From contig NZ_FZPO01000009.1 in the NCBI RefSeq assembly GCF_900198655.1, positions 33,367 to 97,366 on the forward strand: a stretch of DNA of 64,000 bases, written 5' to 3'. The notes beneath the pieces were generated by a model. The model saw nothing but the letters and a program-made list of their open reading frames with translations. It searched no databases and had not been told where the DNA came from. Origin of the DNA: Helicobacter equorum. Lineage in GTDB: Bacteria > Campylobacterota > Campylobacteria > Campylobacterales > Helicobacteraceae. The first letter of the stretch is position 1, and each line of letters starts with the position of its first letter. Position numbers and translations under genes: made by a program. Shown here piece by piece: positions 1 to 8,680 of this stretch.

Positions 1-140
1 AGCCTATCGCTAAGAATATCCCCTGTAGGTGAAAAGAGCTTAAATAAAATCATTACACCAATTACCAAGATAGCAAAAGTCAAAAATGGATTTTGCTTAA
101 ATGGCGTTTTTTTGTTGTTATTATTTTGATTTTCTGTCAT
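1..140 (-). CDS. ftsH: ATP-dependent zinc metalloprotease FtsH, N-terminus only (runs off the window)
   Basis: Only the first 46 codons lie in the window. The ATG at 140 is preceded by AAGGAG about 8 bases upstream. The visible protein has an Asn/Lys-rich cytoplasmic start followed by one hydrophobic segment (about residues 18-32, FLTFAILVIGVMILF), as expected for the first membrane anchor of FtsH. No ATPase or protease motif is visible, so the call rests on this N-terminal shape and on the order cheY-prmA-ftsH, which is that of the H. pylori chromosome (known context). FtsH is a membrane-bound AAA protease for quality control. The gene lies 12 bases after prmA, probably in the same operon. 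The identity is an inference from context. Confidence 0.72.
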   Translation of the reverse strand, partial: MTENQNNNNKKTPFKQNPFLTFAILVIGVMILFKLFSPTGDILSDR

Positions 141-152
141 TGTTTATACTCC

Positions 153-1136
153 TTAAGATTTATCATGTATGCATTTTTGGAGTTTTAGGGCTACCCACTC
201 ATCACGCACACAAGATTCTATAAGCCTAAAACCCTGTAAAAAACTTTCTAACACATCATCTTTGTGGGTTTCTAAAATCCCAGAAAGGATTAAAATCCCA
301 CCATCATGGAGGTTGTGCATAAAATCTTTGTAAAGAACCTTTAAGGTAAAGGCTAAAATGTTTGCCACTATAACATTAAAAGTTAAATCTGTTTTGAGGC
401 TTCCTATACTCCCTTCCCAAATTTTGCATACAGATACATCGTTATTGGCAAAATTCTTTTGACTTTCTACAATGCTAAGGGGATCGGTATCACACGCATA
501 CACTTCCGCACCAAGTTTGGCGGCTACTATAGATAATATACCACTTCCACAACCCACATCAAGGAGTTTTTTACCCTGCAAGTTAAGGGTGCTTAGCATT
601 TCAATACACATTGCCGTGCTTGCGTGATGGCCTGATCCAAAGGCAAGAGCAGGATCTATAATGATAGGTACTTGTTGTGAATCCTGTGAACTAGTGTGTG
701 AAAGATCCCAAGAAGGTGTGATAAAAAACTTGCCACATGCAATGGGTTTAATAGAATCTTTATAGGCTTGTATCCAATCTTGATTGTCTTTTTGGGTAAT
801 TGCGTAAGCACAGCCTATGCTAGATTCTACCCTATGACTAAGAATCTCGCAAAACTCTGCCAAATTTTTTACAAATTCTTCACGCACATCAAACGGAAAA
901 CGTGCTATAAGTTTTGTTTGTTGTGGGGAGTGCAAAAGCGTGCTATATGTAGTGTGCAGTGTGTGCCATTGCATAGAATCTAACTTTTCATCAAAAATGC
1001 TATCGTTTTGGATATATTCGATACTACACAAACCAGAATCTTGAAGGTATGTCGCAATAAAGCAAGAGAGGAAATCTGCAAAAATCTCTACATCTTGACT
1101 TGGATAAATAGTATATTGAAAGTATTTTTCGTGCAT
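153..1136 (-). CDS. prmA: Ribosomal protein L11 methyltransferase PrmA
   Basis: 327-residue SAM-dependent enzyme that trimethylates ribosomal protein L11. Visible motifs are the PrmA signature DPALAFGSGHHAST (about residues 161-174), the SAM-binding motif I LLDVGCGSGILS (about 192-203) and the catalytic-loop motif VIVANILA (about 256-263). The length is a little above the usual 290-310, because of a longer, poorly conserved N-terminal substrate domain. It lies between cheY (14 bases upstream) and ftsH (12 bases downstream), the order known in H. pylori, so the three are probably co-transcribed. The ATG at 1136 has no strong ribosome-binding site; translation may be coupled to cheY. Confidence 0.95.
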   Translation of the reverse strand: MHEKYFQYTIYPSQDVEIFADFLSCFIATYLQDSGLCSIEYIQNDSIFDEKLDSMQWHTLHTTYSTLLHSPQQTKLIARFPFDVREEFVKNLAEFCEILSHRVESSIGCAYAITQKDNQDWIQAYKDSIKPIACGKFFITPSWDLSHTSSQDSQQVPIIIDPALAFGSGHHASTAMCIEMLSTLNLQGKKLLDVGCGSGILSIVAAKLGAEVYACDTDPLSIVESQKNFANNDVSVCKIWEGSIGSLKTDLTFNVIVANILAFTLKVLYKDFMHNLHDGGILILSGILETHKDDVLESFLQGFRLIESCVRDEWVALKLQKCIHDKS

Positions 1137-1150
1137 TAGGAGATGGGAGT

Positions 1151-1528
1151 TTAGCCCTCATTCACACCCAAAACTACCTCAAGCTTTTCTTTAAGCACTT
1201 GCGGAGTAAAAGGCTTAACGATATAATTATTCACACCAGCCTTGAGTGCGGTAATAACTTCAGCTTTACCACCTTCTGTGGTAACCATAATAATAGGAAT
1301 ATCTTTGTAGCGATCATCACTTCTTACTTTTTTGACTAGATCAAGTCCATTCATTTCGGGCATATTCCAGTCCGTAATAAGCACATTGATACCCTCTACA
1401 CTATCAAGCAAACTCCACGCTTCCACGCCGTGTTCAGCTTCCAAAATATCCTCATAGCCTAATCTCTGGAGTGTATTTTTTATGATTCTTCGCATTGTTG
1501 AGCTATCATCGACTACAAGTAACTTCAC
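1151..1528 (-). CDS. cheY: Chemotaxis response regulator CheY (CheY1 type)
   Basis: 125-residue single-domain receiver that carries the CheA phosphate to the flagellar motor switch. The acidic pair is Asp7/Asp8, the phospho-acceptor is Asp53 (ITDWNMPEMNG), the switch Thr sits in VTTEGG, and the conserved Lys lies in IVKPFTPQ. I chose the GTG at 1528 because AAGGAG lies 7 bases upstream and the protein then starts VKLLVVDDSS, matching the H. pylori CheY1 start. A longer frame from 1582 adds 18 residues that do not fit the family. It is the first gene of a likely cheY-prmA-ftsH operon. Confidence 0.97.
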   Translation of the reverse strand: MKLLVVDDSSTMRRIIKNTLQRLGYEDILEAEHGVEAWSLLDSVEGINVLITDWNMPEMNGLDLVKKVRSDDRYKDIPIIMVTTEGGKAEVITALKAGVNNYIVKPFTPQVLKEKLEVVLGVNEG

Positions 1529-1616
1529 TGCTACTCTCCTTAATATTGATTTATTTTGGGTTATATCGGAAAAATTGCGCAAATCTTAGCACACAAAGTT
1601 TGAGATTTGCTTTAAT

Positions 1617-2324
1617 CTAAGTATTTTTCATATACTTTTGTAAATCTATTTTGTGCTCATAAAAAGCTTTACCTATGATAACTCCATTTATATGAGGGTT
1701 GGCACTAAGAATCTCTAATTCTGTGGCATCAGAGAATCCTCCACTTGCAATTGTATAAATGCCACTAACTTGTGCGATACTTTGTGTGAATTCTATATTT
1801 ACACCACTTAGAGCGCCATCGCGGTTAATATCTGTGCAAATGATAGCATCTACTTTACTTCCCTTGAAATATGAAGCAAAGACACTTGCTTCCATATTTT
1901 CCTCTTTTTCCCAACCTTGTGTCGCTACCTTGCCATTACGTGCATCAATTCCTATGGCAATTTTGTAGTGTTGTGCCATTTTGAGTGCAAACTCTGGATC
2001 TTGTAGTGCAATAGATCCTAGAATAATCCTCTCTACACCTAAATCTTGATAGTATGCGATATTTTCTTGTGTCCTAATCCCTCCACCTAGCTCGATTTTT
2101 AGTGATGTGTGTGAGAGAATTTGTTTAATAACTTCTTTGTTGCGTGGCTCTCCAGCAAATGCGCCATTTAAATCTACGATGTGCAGCCACTTTGCACCCA
2201 TTGCCTCGATTTCTTTAGCAAATTCTAGCGCTTCACCATAGACTTTTGCGCTTTGCATATCTCCTTTGTATAGACGCACAGCCTTACCATCTTTAAGATC
2301 AATAGCCGGATAAATATCTATCAT
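1617..2324 (-). CDS. hisA: HisA, ProFAR isomerase of histidine biosynthesis
   Basis: 235-residue TIM-barrel enzyme for the fourth step of histidine biosynthesis. Visible are the N-terminal YPAIDLKDGKAVRLYKG with the first catalytic Asp, LGGGIRT and GSIA phosphate-binding segments in the middle, ICTDINRDGAL with the second catalytic Asp, and ASGGFSD in the C-terminal half. Two ATGs occur in tandem at 2327 and 2324; the second has better spacing from the GGGAG ribosome site, which lies in the last codons of the upstream ATPase gene, so the two genes are translationally coupled. H. pylori lacks this pathway. The other his gene in the window, hisB, is 57 kb away, so his genes are dispersed. Confidence 0.95.
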   Translation of the reverse strand: MIDIYPAIDLKDGKAVRLYKGDMQSAKVYGEALEFAKEIEAMGAKWLHIVDLNGAFAGEPRNKEVIKQILSHTSLKIELGGGIRTQENIAYYQDLGVERIILGSIALQDPEFALKMAQHYKIAIGIDARNGKVATQGWEKEENMEASVFASYFKGSKVDAIICTDINRDGALSGVNIEFTQSIAQVSGIYTIASGGFSDATELEILSANPHINGVIIGKAFYEHKIDLQKYMKNT

Positions 2325-2326
2325 CA

Positions 2327-4048
2327 TTACTCCCTTCTAAAACCTACACTTTTTTGGTTATCAAAATTTGCGTTTAGCTCTTTTTTGATTTCTTCCTCAA
2401 AATCTTGTATACAAAAGATAGGATCTTCTCTTGTAGCGACTTTGTAAGCAGTATTTCGCACGACAAGCTTTATCTGCCCTCCACTAAGATCAGATTCACA
2501 AAGTTTCGCAATAAATGCCTCCCGTGTGCCATCTAAGGTAATATTTGTTGGCAAAAGATGATCCCAGAGTTGTCGCCTTTGCTCTTTGTTTGGTCTTTTA
2601 AATTCGATTTTGTAGTTAAATCGCCGCGAAAATGCCCTATCAAAATTTTCTAAAAGATTAGTTGTTGCGATCAAGATTCCTTCAAAATGCTCAATTTGTT
2701 CTAAAAAAATATTTTGCATTTGGTTATGCATTTTATCCGTGCTTGTGTGTGCTCCACCTCTTGATGAGAGAAATTGATCTGCTTCATCTAAAAACAAAAT
2801 AGGCTCACTTTTGACTTTTTTGCACATCTCTTTGTAAGTATCAAAAATAAGGCGTACATTTTTTTCACTCTCGCCAACATATGCGGATAAAATCTTGGAG
2901 CAATCAAAACTTAGTACCTCTTTTTTTAGGCTTTTAGCCAATGCCATTGCACTAAGCGTTTTGCCAGTGCCTGGAGGTCCAAAAAATAAAATTTTAGCCT
3001 CAATATTTTTGCTTTCTTTGATACCCCACAGCTTTAAGCGATTAATAACTACAGAATCTACTTGTGCAAGGATATGCCTTAGGGTTTCTTTTGTGTTCGG
3101 GGATAAGATTACCTCATCAAGTGTGGATTTTGGATCAAGGAGTTCAAAAATTTCTTGATTCTTGATGAGAGATTCTAGAGTGATTTTTGTATGTTTTGGT
3201 TTTTTGGTGGGGTTATTGATTGTGTGCAAAATTTCATTAGGGATAAAAAAAGATTTATCAATATTCCCAAATCCTGAAAGATACTCATCATAATCCACCA
3301 AGCCTTTTGAAAGTAATTTAGAATCTTCGCTAAGAAGTTCAAGGTTTGCCATTTTTTCATATTCATCATCACTTATAAGGTGCATAAGCGCATTTACATC
3401 TCGCGTATTTTGCATACTTCTTGGGGAATACTCTTCTTTGAGTAAAGCTAAAAAGATAATTTGTTCTTTTTGGTTTAATTTATGGGCTTTGAAAAATTTT
3501 ATAAGAGAGAGTTGTTTTTTGGTAAGTTTTAATCTTGCAGAGATTCTATCTTCAAGGAGCTTGAGGGAATTTTTGGATAAAGATAGAGAATCTTGACGCA
3601 TACGACTTGTTTTGTGTAATAAATCTATACGTTTAAATTGATCTTTTAGATATTCCAAATCGTTGGTATATGCGCTAATTTCTGGTAAAGTGTCATCAAA
3701 ATATCCCTCTAAAAGTCGCAAAAAATTATACGAAAGACTAATGCGGTCATTATATAGTTCGAGCATAAGCATAGGCATACTATTGGGATCATCTGAATTA
3801 AGTTGTGTAACCCATCCCATTTCGATGAGATCATATATTTTTGGCAAAAGCTCAAAGTGTGTTTTGTATTCTTGTTCGCCATAATACTTACTCAAAAATA
3901 GCGACACAGAGCAAATATTATCACCATACAGATAATTTTTTAGAAGGTTTTGGAGAATCTGTGCTTCTTGCTCATCGCATTTAAGATGAGGGAAGATTTT
4001 TGAATTTTGTAATGTGTTAGATTCTAAAAAATCAACAAGAAATTCCAT
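2327..4048 (-). CDS. AAA-family ATPase, function unknown
   Basis: 573 residues. The C-terminal half is a single classical AAA module: Walker A FFGPPGTGKTLSA at about residue 353, a pore-like loop around AYVGESEKN, Walker B ILFLDEADQF, sensor 1 ATTN and arginine-finger-like FDRAFSRRF. The first 300 residues are helical and charged, with no domain I recognise. Similar stand-alone AAA ATPases occur in Campylobacter and Helicobacter, but I know of no assigned role. AAGGAT precedes the ATG at 4048. The gene is coupled to hisA downstream and lies 12 bases after the cation transporter gene; neither neighbour points to a function. A chaperone or remodelling ATPase is a reasonable guess only. Confidence 0.85.
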   Translation of the reverse strand: MEFLVDFLESNTLQNSKIFPHLKCDEQEAQILQNLLKNYLYGDNICSVSLFLSKYYGEQEYKTHFELLPKIYDLIEMGWVTQLNSDDPNSMPMLMLELYNDRISLSYNFLRLLEGYFDDTLPEISAYTNDLEYLKDQFKRIDLLHKTSRMRQDSLSLSKNSLKLLEDRISARLKLTKKQLSLIKFFKAHKLNQKEQIIFLALLKEEYSPRSMQNTRDVNALMHLISDDEYEKMANLELLSEDSKLLSKGLVDYDEYLSGFGNIDKSFFIPNEILHTINNPTKKPKHTKITLESLIKNQEIFELLDPKSTLDEVILSPNTKETLRHILAQVDSVVINRLKLWGIKESKNIEAKILFFGPPGTGKTLSAMALAKSLKKEVLSFDCSKILSAYVGESEKNVRLIFDTYKEMCKKVKSEPILFLDEADQFLSSRGGAHTSTDKMHNQMQNIFLEQIEHFEGILIATTNLLENFDRAFSRRFNYKIEFKRPNKEQRRQLWDHLLPTNITLDGTREAFIAKLCESDLSGGQIKLVVRNTAYKVATREDPIFCIQDFEEEIKKELNANFDNQKSVGFRRE

Positions 4049-4060
4049 ATATTATCCTTA

Positions 4061-4960
4061 CTACAAAATCACATCAAATTCTGAATCATCATAAGGGTCA
4101 AGGTGGGCATTAATTTCCCATACCAAGTTTTTGTCAATTGCGCGAATGCGATTTTCTATATCATTACAAATTTTATGTGCCTCTATAAGTGTAATGTCTG
4201 GGTGAAACACTAAATGCACATTAATAAAAATAATATTTCCCACGATACGACTACGCAATGCGTGATAGCTTGTGATAGGGCAATCTCCTAAAATCTCTTG
4301 CACACGCGCAAAAATATGTGGTTCAATCGCCCTATCAAGCAATAACAAAACATTTTCCTTGATAAGTTTAAAAGCAGAAACCATAATATATAACGCAATA
4401 ATAATCCCCAAAATCGCATCAAGTTTTTCAAAACCGCTAAAACCAATGACTGCAAGAGAACATAAAATCGCACCATTGCTAAGCAAATCCACTTTGTAGT
4501 GAATCACATCGGCTTTGATAACTTGTGAATTTGTTTTTTTGGCTACTTTTTGGAGAAACCATACAAGTGCGAATGTTACACAAAAAGAGACAATCATCAT
4601 ACCTATAGAAGAATACAAACTCTCAAGCGCGTGAGAGGAAATAAGTTTTTGCACAGAAGTATAAAAAATATACATTCCTGAACATGCGATAATCAAGCCT
4701 TCAAATGTGGCTGCTAGGAATTCTAGCTTTCCTAACCCATAGTTAAATTTACCATCTGCAGGTTGCTCGGATTTTTTGATAGCAAAAAAATTAAAAATAG
4801 AGATTCCCACATCAAGCAGTGAATCTATCGCACTAGCTAAAACCGCGATGGATCCACTTACGATCCCTACTATGAGTTTTCCTATGGCAAGACAAAGTGC
4901 AGTAAGCGTCGCGATGAGCGTCGCGTATTTTGGAGTGTAAAGTAGATTTTGTAAGAACAC
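4061..4960 (-). CDS. Cation diffusion facilitator (CDF/FieF-like) metal efflux transporter
   Basis: 299 residues with about six membrane segments in the first 200 residues and a cytosolic C-terminal domain. Family features include ASAIDSLLDVGISIFNF in TM2 (the first metal-binding Asp pair; FieF has a similar DSLVD) and KADVIHYKVDLLSN in TM5 (the H-x-x-x-D second half of the tetrahedral site), followed by an LLLLDRAIEPH linker and a ferredoxin-like tail. The likely substrate is Zn2+ or Fe2+, exported by proton antiport; the ion cannot be told from sequence. The start is a GTG at 4960 with no good ribosome site, so it is uncertain by a few codons. Confidence 0.88.
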   Translation of the reverse strand: MFLQNLLYTPKYATLIATLTALCLAIGKLIVGIVSGSIAVLASAIDSLLDVGISIFNFFAIKKSEQPADGKFNYGLGKLEFLAATFEGLIIACSGMYIFYTSVQKLISSHALESLYSSIGMMIVSFCVTFALVWFLQKVAKKTNSQVIKADVIHYKVDLLSNGAILCSLAVIGFSGFEKLDAILGIIIALYIMVSAFKLIKENVLLLLDRAIEPHIFARVQEILGDCPITSYHALRSRIVGNIIFINVHLVFHPDITLIEAHKICNDIENRIRAIDKNLVWEINAHLDPYDDSEFDVIL

Positions 4961-4992
4961 TTTGTTGCTTGTCTTTGGGTTTGTTATGTTAT

Positions 4993-5793
4993 TTACTTAA
5001 AGGTTGTGCCACCATCGATAATGATAGTTTGTCCTGTAAGCCACGCACTTTGTGTGTTATCACACAAGAAAAATGTTGCTCCTGCCAAATCTTGTGGCGT
5101 TCCCATACGATTAAGAGGGGATTGTTCCTCAACTTTTGCCTTCACTTCTGCATAATCTGGAAATGCTCTTAATGCGTCAGTATCGATAGGTCCTCCACTT
5201 ACAGCATTAACGCGTATGCCCCATTCTCCTAATTCTGTGGCAGCATATTTGACCATTGTCTCTACTGCATTTTTAGAATTTCCATGTCCTGCATAGTTTG
5301 GCATATATACAAGATTCCCTGTAGAGCTAAGAGAAACGATCGCACCACCACCAACTTCTTTCATGCGTTTTGCTGCCTCTTGCGCTCCCACAACAAAAGC
5401 AAGCACGGTAGCAGTATAAATATTATTGAGACCTTTTGGGCGTAGTCGCATAAATGGTGCAAAACCACCTGCTACGCTTTTTCCATAGATAATAGCATTT
5501 GAGATAAAAAAGTCAATGCGATCAAAATCGTTATCGATTTTGCTAAAAAGTTCTATATATTGCTCAGGCTCCAAAACATTAAGAGGATAGAATCTCGCCT
5601 TCACTTTGTAGGTAGATTCTATATCTTGAGCGATTTTTTGTGCCTCTTCTTCATTTTTGTTGTAGGTAAAAGCCACATTCACGCCATTTTGTGCAAAACG
5701 ATACAAAATTGCCTTGCCTATACCGCGTGTAGCACCACTGATAACTAACGTTTTACCTTTCATAAATTCTGTAGTATTTTGCTCATTTGTCAT
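4993..5793 (-). CDS. FabL-like short-chain dehydrogenase, probable enoyl-ACP reductase (annotated hdhA in H. pylori)
   Basis: About 266-residue NAD(P)-dependent SDR. The nucleotide motif is SGATRGIGKA near residue 20. The catalytic region reads YAGHGNSK, that is Tyr-x6-Lys, the spacing of enoyl-ACP reductases (FabI, FabL), not the Tyr-x3-Lys of ordinary SDRs. Further FabL-like segments are VSGGPIDTDALRAFP and PLNRMG. The H. pylori equivalent beside dapA is labelled 7-alpha-hydroxysteroid dehydrogenase, a name I think misleading. A second enoyl reductase (FabI) lies at 62085. Two tandem ATGs follow CGAGG; the one at 5793 has better spacing, and a start at the later MKGKTLVISG is also possible. 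The enoyl-reductase role is inference from the motif. Confidence 0.8.
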   Translation of the reverse strand: MTNEQNTTEFMKGKTLVISGATRGIGKAILYRFAQNGVNVAFTYNKNEEEAQKIAQDIESTYKVKARFYPLNVLEPEQYIELFSKIDNDFDRIDFFISNAIIYGKSVAGGFAPFMRLRPKGLNNIYTATVLAFVVGAQEAAKRMKEVGGGAIVSLSSTGNLVYMPNYAGHGNSKNAVETMVKYAATELGEWGIRVNAVSGGPIDTDALRAFPDYAEVKAKVEEQSPLNRMGTPQDLAGATFFLCDNTQSAWLTGQTIIIDGGTTFK

Positions 5794-5851
5794 CATATAC
5801 CTCGTTTATTGAAGTTATAAAACCCTAAATTCTAGCAAACTTTTCTTTAAA

Positions 5852-6454
5852 CTAATACATCATGTAGAAATTTGGTAATATCTCATAGTTGTGTAAAACT
5901 TCAATGACTAAAATAGCCACTACACCGATAAACCAATTAAATGTGCGTCGCAATTCTTTGTGAAAAAACTTAGGGCGCACTTCGATTTTTTCTGGACAAG
6001 AGAAATGTGCAAATGAAGGAAAAAATCTTGAAGTATTTTGCAAAAATTGCTGATATTTTTCACCGAATCTTTGAGATAGGAAGTTTTCTTCACCCAAAAT
6101 AGTCATACGATAAATCCACAAAAACAAGATTCCGCCAAGAATGATAAATATTAGCTGTGCTTTAAGCGCCAAAATCCCAAGAAACCCTATAAAAGAAAAT
6201 AGATACAAAGGATTGCGACAAAGGCTATATGCACCATAATCAATAAAGCTATTGCCATCGGCTCCCTCATTTTTCATACCGCCAATAAATATTGTGGCAT
6301 AAAGTCGTCCGATAACACCCGCAATAACAAGTGCTATGCCCACACCGCGTATGCAGTTTGCCACAAAATCATTATATGGTGTGTAAGAGACAAGAAGCCA
6401 CACAGCACCAAATGTTCCTAAAAGATATTGCCAAATAAAACGATTCCATTTCAT
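5852..6454 (-). CDS. Membrane methyltransferase of the isoprenylcysteine carboxyl methyltransferase/PEMT-like family
   Basis: 200 residues with four to five hydrophobic segments. The family signature is present: YGAYSLCRNPLYL (about residues 74-86, the P-x-Y SAM-contact region) and, further on, GEENFLSQRFGEKYQQF, which resembles the G-E-E...FG-x-x-Y motif of ICMT/PEMT-type integral membrane methyltransferases. The substrate is unknown; small bacterial members methylate lipids or isoprenoid-linked molecules. AAGGAG lies 5 bases before the ATG at 6454. It follows dapA by 12 bases on the same strand, in the pyrD-M16-dapA-SDR neighbourhood. Confidence 0.75.
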   Translation of the reverse strand: MKWNRFIWQYLLGTFGAVWLLVSYTPYNDFVANCIRGVGIALVIAGVIGRLYATIFIGGMKNEGADGNSFIDYGAYSLCRNPLYLFSFIGFLGILALKAQLIFIILGGILFLWIYRMTILGEENFLSQRFGEKYQQFLQNTSRFFPSFAHFSCPEKIEVRPKFFHKELRRTFNWFIGVVAILVIEVLHNYEILPNFYMMY

Positions 6455-6466
6455 GCATACTCCTTT

Positions 6467-7363
6467 TTATGGTAGGACTTTATAGTCTTGAAGGACTTGT
6501 TCTATTTTGATCATATTTTCCTTACTTGGTGCAAGTAATGGCAATCTGTATTCCAAACTTGGTATAAGCCCACTAATATACATTGCTGCTTTAATTGGAA
6601 TAGGATTACTCTCACAAAAAAGGACTTTGTTTATAGCATAGAGTTTGTTATTTATCTCTTGACTTTGTTTCATATCACCATTGAGGGCTAGATGTGTGAG
6701 TTTGGCAATTTCTTTTGGCAAAAGATTACCCGCCACAGAAATCACACCTTTTCCACCATTAGCTAAGATGGGATAATTAATCGCATCATCACCGCTAAAA
6801 ACCTCCATTTTTGGTGCATTTGTCACAAGCTCAATGACACGCTCCATTGACCCTGCCGCTTCTTTAATCGCAAAAATATTTGGCACATTTTCAAAAAGCC
6901 TTATAGCTGTATCTGTTTGGATACTTACGCCTGTGCGTCCTGGGACATTATAAAGCATAAGGGGGATTTGCACAGAATCTGCCACTGCTTTATAATGCTG
7001 ATACAACCCTTCTTGACTTGGTTTATTATAATATGGACTCACACACAATATCGCATCTGCACCGCATTTTTGCGCAAATTGTGCAAGCTCTATAGCTTCT
7101 TGTGTCGAGTTACTACCAGCGCCAGCAAGTACCTTAGTATTGCTTCCTTTGCATACATTTACCGCCACTTCGATACATTCCATATGTTCTTTGTGATTTA
7201 ATGTAGCAGATTCACCCGTTGTCCCCACTGGCACACAAGCATCCATACCATAATGTATTTGCCGCAATAAAAGTTTTTCATATGTCCCAAAATCAATTTT
7301 ACCTTGGTAAAAAGGTGTAATAAGCGCACTCATAGCCCCACTAAGTGTTATCTTACTTTCCAC
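6467..7363 (-). CDS. dapA: 4-hydroxy-tetrahydrodipicolinate synthase DapA
   Basis: 298-residue class I aldolase-type TIM barrel that condenses pyruvate with aspartate semialdehyde on the lysine/diaminopimelate path. Visible are [12 protein letters not shown] (about residues 42-53), [23 protein letters not shown] with the catalytic Tyr, and IKEAAGS with the Schiff-base Lys near residue 166. The start is GTG at 7363, preceded by a run of seven G that serves as ribosome-binding site; an internal ATG nine codons later is possible. Its product feeds cell-wall synthesis. It lies 12 bases after the M16 peptidase gene. Confidence 0.96.
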   Translation of the reverse strand: MESKITLSGAMSALITPFYQGKIDFGTYEKLLLRQIHYGMDACVPVGTTGESATLNHKEHMECIEVAVNVCKGSNTKVLAGAGSNSTQEAIELAQFAQKCGADAILCVSPYYNKPSQEGLYQHYKAVADSVQIPLMLYNVPGRTGVSIQTDTAIRLFENVPNIFAIKEAAGSMERVIELVTNAPKMEVFSGDDAINYPILANGGKGVISVAGNLLPKEIAKLTHLALNGDMKQSQEINNKLYAINKVLFCESNPIPIKAAMYISGLIPSLEYRLPLLAPSKENMIKIEQVLQDYKVLP

Positions 7364-7375
7364 GATACCCCCCCT

Positions 7376-8680
7376 CTATTTGTGCAAGATAACAACACTT
7401 AATTGTTTATTGTCAAAATACTTTCTTGCCACACTAGCAAGTTGTTCTATGCTTAGATTCTCAATAGCCTCTTCATACGCAAATAATGGACTTAAATCCC
7501 CTCTAGCTAGATAATCCCCGAACACATATGCACTCGAAGAAGCGTCTTCAAACCCATAAATAAAACTTGCTTTAGTGTTAATTTTTAGCTTTTCAAGTTC
7601 TTGATGGCTTATTTTTCCCTTTTTGATACGATCTAAAATCGCATAAATTTCTTTTTCAATCGCCTGTGCTTTGACATTTGGGAGGGCTTGTGCCATAATG
7701 AAAAAGATTCCATCATCTTTGAGTTCCATATTATAGGCTGAAATACTAGAAGCAAGATGTTTTTTATCAATAATCTCACTCTCAAATAAGCTAGATTTAC
7801 CGCCACTAAGAATCTTGCTAATGGCACTTAGTGCAACTTGATCTTTGTGTGCAAAATTTGGTATTTTATAGCCCATAGCTAAATATTCTATTTCGGTATC
7901 TTTTGTGATTGCTACGCGTTTTTGCTCTGTTTGTGTTGGTTCTTTTGCTTGCACCTGTGGGATAGAATCTGTCTTATTAGCAATCTTGCCAAAATACTTT
8001 TGTGCCGAGTCAAAAACTACTTGTGGATCTATATCCCCTGCTACAAGCACGATTGCATTTTGTGGTTGGTAATACAAAGAATGAAACGCTTTAATATCCT
8101 CTAATTTCCAGCTCTTTATGTCATCACTAAAACCAATAGGTGTCCAATGATAAGAGTGCTTTGTGAATGCGGTATTAAAAAATGTGAAATACAAAAGCCC
8201 CATAGGATTATTATCCGTGCGCCATAAACGCTCTTGCATTACCACATCACGTTCAGGCTGAAACTCTGAATCTGTAAGGCTTAGATTCTCCATGACTTCG
8301 GCAAAAAGCCCTAAACTCTTATCAAGATTTATGTTTGTGGTTTTGATATAGTATTTGGTGTAATCAAAGCTTGTAAAAGCATTATCCACGCCACCAAACT
8401 TTTTTACAATTTCATCGAACTCACCAGCTTTAAGGTTTTTTGTTGATTTGAAGTTTAAATGCTCAAGCATATGGGCTATGCCACTTTTACCTATAACCTC
8501 ATTGCGACTACCAACTTTATAAATCACATCAATCTCTACCACGCTACTTTGATTTGCCAATGGCACGACTACAACTTGCAATCCATTGTCTAGTGTTTGT
8601 TCATAATGCTTTGGTATAGCTCCAGCATAGCTTATCGCACTCATTAAACCTCCTAATAGCAAAATTTTTAGACTTTTCAT
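7376..8680 (-). CDS. M16-family zinc peptidase (PqqL/YmxG-like), exported
   Basis: 434 residues. The start MKSLKILLLGGLMSAISYAGA is a signal peptide, so the enzyme is probably periplasmic. The inverted zinc motif H-x-x-E-H is seen in IAHMLEHLNFKS (about residues 68-79), and the remainder has the two-lobed M16 layout, including YYQPQNAIVLVAGDI in the middle. H. pylori has the equivalent gene between pyrD and dapA. The ATG overlaps the pyrD stop by one base (TAATG), indicating translational coupling. The substrate is unknown; processing of misfolded or small periplasmic peptides is the usual suggestion. Confidence 0.9.
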   Translation of the reverse strand: MKSLKILLLGGLMSAISYAGAIPKHYEQTLDNGLQVVVVPLANQSSVVEIDVIYKVGSRNEVIGKSGIAHMLEHLNFKSTKNLKAGEFDEIVKKFGGVDNAFTSFDYTKYYIKTTNINLDKSLGLFAEVMENLSLTDSEFQPERDVVMQERLWRTDNNPMGLLYFTFFNTAFTKHSYHWTPIGFSDDIKSWKLEDIKAFHSLYYQPQNAIVLVAGDIDPQVVFDSAQKYFGKIANKTDSIPQVQAKEPTQTEQKRVAITKDTEIEYLAMGYKIPNFAHKDQVALSAISKILSGGKSSLFESEIIDKKHLASSISAYNMELKDDGIFFIMAQALPNVKAQAIEKEIYAILDRIKKGKISHQELEKLKINTKASFIYGFEDASSSAYVFGDYLARGDLSPLFAYEEAIENLSIEQLASVARKYFDNKQLSVVILHK

